Part shown: one piece after another, positions 12,773 through 14,390 of the stretch
How the letters are laid out: each line of letters opens with the position of its first letter
Position numbering within the stretch: position 1 is the stretch's first letter
Source: Deinococcus sp.
Lineage (GTDB): Bacteria; Deinococcota; Deinococci; Deinococcales; Deinococcaceae
Assembly (NCBI RefSeq): GCF_025362455.1
Contig: NZ_JANYGJ010000055.1
Location: 1 to 14,390, forward strand
Length of the DNA stretch: 14,390 nucleotides
Reading direction: 5' to 3'
Made by a program: the position numbers and the translations under genes
The notes under the pieces: model-generated
Told to the model about the DNA's origin: nothing
The model's input: only the letters and a program-made list of their open reading frames with translations
Database searches by the model: none

Positions 12773-14182
12773 ATGACTCAAGTGCGCCGTCCGACTCCTG
12801 TTCGCAAACGCTCGCCCCTGCCCGCCCTGGGCATAGGCGCCCTGCTCCTGGTGGGCGGCCTGGCCGGGGGCACCGCCTACATCGGCTCGCAGACCGTCAC
12901 CGCTCAGGAAGACCTGGCCAAAAATATCAAGACGGCGGTGGAGGCCACCGGTTACGCCCAGGTGAAGAGCAGCACCTATGACCGGGGGTTCATGAACAGC
13001 ACCCAGACCATGAACATCGTGCTGGGGCTCAAGGGCGAGAGCAAACCGGTGGGCCTGACACTGATTAACCACATCCAGCACGGACCGCTGCCGGGATTTA
13101 AGGCGGTGGGCCAGGCAGTGATCGACAGCGAGGTGAAATTTACCGACGCCGCCCTGCAAACCAAATTCGAGGCGGCGCTGAAAGGCCAGAAACCCACCAT
13201 CCGGACCGTGGTGGGGCTGGGCGGCGCCACCAGCAGCCAGATTGAGGTACCTGCCGGAAGCCTGACCGAGCAGGGCACCACCGTGAGCTGGCAGGCGTTG
13301 ATGGGCGACGTGCAAAACGCTGGCCTGACCGGCAGCGCCGACCTGAGCTGGCCGGAATTCAAGGTCGTGGGTGACGGCGTGAACATGACCATCAGCGGCG
13401 TGAGCGTCAAGGGCAACACCGTCAAGCAGAGCCTGAGCGACCCGCTGGCGGTGGGCGACCAGACCCTGCGCATCGGCAGCATCAGGGTCGCGGGCAGCAG
13501 CGGCGGACAGGCGGGTACTGTCAGCATCAAGGATATGGCGCTGGTGTCAAAAAGCAGCGTCATGGGCGGGTTCTACAACGGCGCCCTGAGCTACGACATC
13601 GGCCAGGCGGATATCGACTCGCCCGGCGCCGTGGCCCAGAGCTTCAAGAACGCGCAGCTTCGCCTGAGCATGAACCACCTCAGCCGCGAGCCGCTGGTGC
13701 GCCTGCTGGCGCTGGTCAACAGCCTCAACGAGAAAAACCGGGCCGCCGGAAGTAGCGCCGCCAGCGGCCTGGCGAGCCTCAGCGCCGCCCAGCGCAAAGC
13801 CGCCACCGACGACGCCCTGGCGCTGCTCAAAGCCCAGCCGGTGCTCTCGGTCGACCGCCTGAGCCTGGTGCGCCCGGAAGGCGAGCTGGTGCTGAGCGCC
13901 AGGGCCGAGATACCCGGCGCCGCCAAACTGAACGCCGAAAGCGTGCAGATGCTGACCCAGGCTCCGGCGCTGGGTGTGGGTATGCTCAAACTTCAGGCCC
14001 AGTTCAAAGGCCCGGACGCCGCCCTGCGCGGGCTGCTGGGCACCATTGCGCCCTCGGTGACCAGCAGCCTGGACGGACTGATTCAGGCTGGCTTCCTGAA
14101 AAAGCAGGGCCGCGATCTGGTCAGCGACCTGTCGCTCAATGAGGGCAAGCCGACCATCAACGGGCAGGCGATGGGGCAGTAA
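12773..14182 (+). CDS. DUF945/YdgA-like membrane-anchored protein
   Basis: The 469-residue protein has a short basic N-terminus and a single membrane helix (about 18-38, ALGIGALLLVGGLAGGTAYIG), followed by a large extracytoplasmic part of regular beta-strands. The YdgA-family hallmarks are visible: a Tyr-Asp-Arg-Gly block after the helix (STYDRGFMNST, 67-77) and NHIQHGPLPGF (99-109). Repeated 'GLTGSADLSW' or 'LRLSMNHLSREPL' strand units resemble AsmA-like lipid-handling proteins in texture, but this is only impression. The family has no proven function. ATG 12773 is chosen by the helix position and the TAGGCT hexamer. The gene is bracketed by two near-identical 129-bp repeats in the same orientation. 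The ending QAMGQ is complete (TAA). Confidence 0.8.
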   Translation: MTQVRRPTPVRKRSPLPALGIGALLLVGGLAGGTAYIGSQTVTAQEDLAKNIKTAVEATGYAQVKSSTYDRGFMNSTQTMNIVLGLKGESKPVGLTLINHIQHGPLPGFKAVGQAVIDSEVKFTDAALQTKFEAALKGQKPTIRTVVGLGGATSSQIEVPAGSLTEQGTTVSWQALMGDVQNAGLTGSADLSWPEFKVVGDGVNMTISGVSVKGNTVKQSLSDPLAVGDQTLRIGSIRVAGSSGGQAGTVSIKDMALVSKSSVMGGFYNGALSYDIGQADIDSPGAVAQSFKNAQLRLSMNHLSREPLVRLLALVNSLNEKNRAAGSSAASGLASLSAAQRKAATDDALALLKAQPVLSVDRLSLVRPEGELVLSARAEIPGAAKLNAESVQMLTQAPALGVGMLKLQAQFKGPDAALRGLLGTIAPSVTSSLDGLIQAGFLKKQGRDLVSDLSLNEGKPTINGQAMGQ

Positions 14183-14200
14183 GTCGGGGTTTGGCCGCGT

Positions 14201-14228
14201 GGGGCGCCTTCCAGATCGGGGGCACCCC
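14201..14228 (+). terminator. Weak hairpin after the DUF945 gene
   Basis: ggggcgcc (14201-14208) pairs with ggcacccc (14221-14228) with one C-A mismatch, around a 12-nt loop, 18 nt after the stop. No T-run follows, but the adjacent MITE adds another hairpin with a T7 tract at 14336-14342 that could complete termination. Confidence 0.35.
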
Positions 14229-14229
14229 A

Positions 14230-14358
14230 CTAGAGCAGCACTCCGAATTACGCCACGGGGAAAACAGCCTCCCCGCGCCTCCATTCTGCGCCTTGCTCAG
14301 TCAAAACTACTCGCTCCGCTCGGTCATAAAAAGGGTTTTTTTATGACATCTGCTCTAG
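14230..14358. mobile_element. 129-bp MITE-like element, copy 2
   Basis: The length, orientation and ends (ctagagcag 14230-14238, ctgctctag 14350-14358) match the element at 12595-12723, with four single-base differences and no indel. The internal hairpin reads tcataaaaa-gggtt-tttttatga. After the element, the last 32 bp of the window hold nothing recognisable. Confidence 0.85.
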
Positions 14359-14390
14359 TCCATTCGGTGTGCTCGGTTCGGTTGCAGCGG

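Overview
The window looks like chromosome of a Deinococcus-type bacterium (Deinococcota). I infer this from the GC-rich coding sequence, from -10-like hexamers placed only 6-7 nt before several start codons (the leaderless-mRNA layout documented in Deinococcus), and from the gene families present. No rRNA, tRNA or species marker is available, so the genus is an inference.

Left edge (1-951): an insertion sequence enters from the left edge on the minus strand, with a transposase N-terminus interrupted at an A8 tract. It abuts, at about position 280, the C-terminal remnant of a PIN-domain gene. A 485-bp non-coding stretch follows, rich in inverted and direct repeats, including a perfect 25-bp inverted repeat.

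Central plus-strand block (952-6991): an enterochelin-esterase-like hydrolase, then a tight group made of the diadenylate cyclase CdaA, its YbbR-domain partner CdaR and a tandem ABC ATPase of the ModF/PhrA type. The CdaA-CdaR spacer carries a G-quadruplex-type repeat. After a 209-bp gap come two exported paralogous proteins with a CHRD/SOD-like domain. The first is fused to a type-1 copper cupredoxin domain and the second is a lipoprotein. A hairpin terminator closes this block.

Minus-strand and accessory block (7069-9097): an exported DUF4384 protein, a HigB/HigA toxin-antitoxin pair and an IS30-family transposase remnant. The HigBA/IS30 segment lies between two 77-bp direct repeats that differ at only two positions, which suggests an insertion into the ancestral spacer between the DUF4384 gene and clpS.

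Right part (9189-14390): clpS and clpA (N-degron adaptor and its AAA+ unfoldase) with a 12-codon reading frame overlapping both. A putative glycolipid-binding protein (minus) and a membrane-anchored DUF945/YdgA-like protein (plus) are divergent. Their spacer holds six perfect-period 14-bp tandem repeats. Two 129-bp MITE-like elements in the same orientation (125/129 identical) flank the DUF945 gene.

The most unusual items are the CHRD-cupredoxin pair, the MITE pair around the DUF945 gene, the 77-bp duplication around the toxin-antitoxin module, and the repeat-rich 467-951 region.
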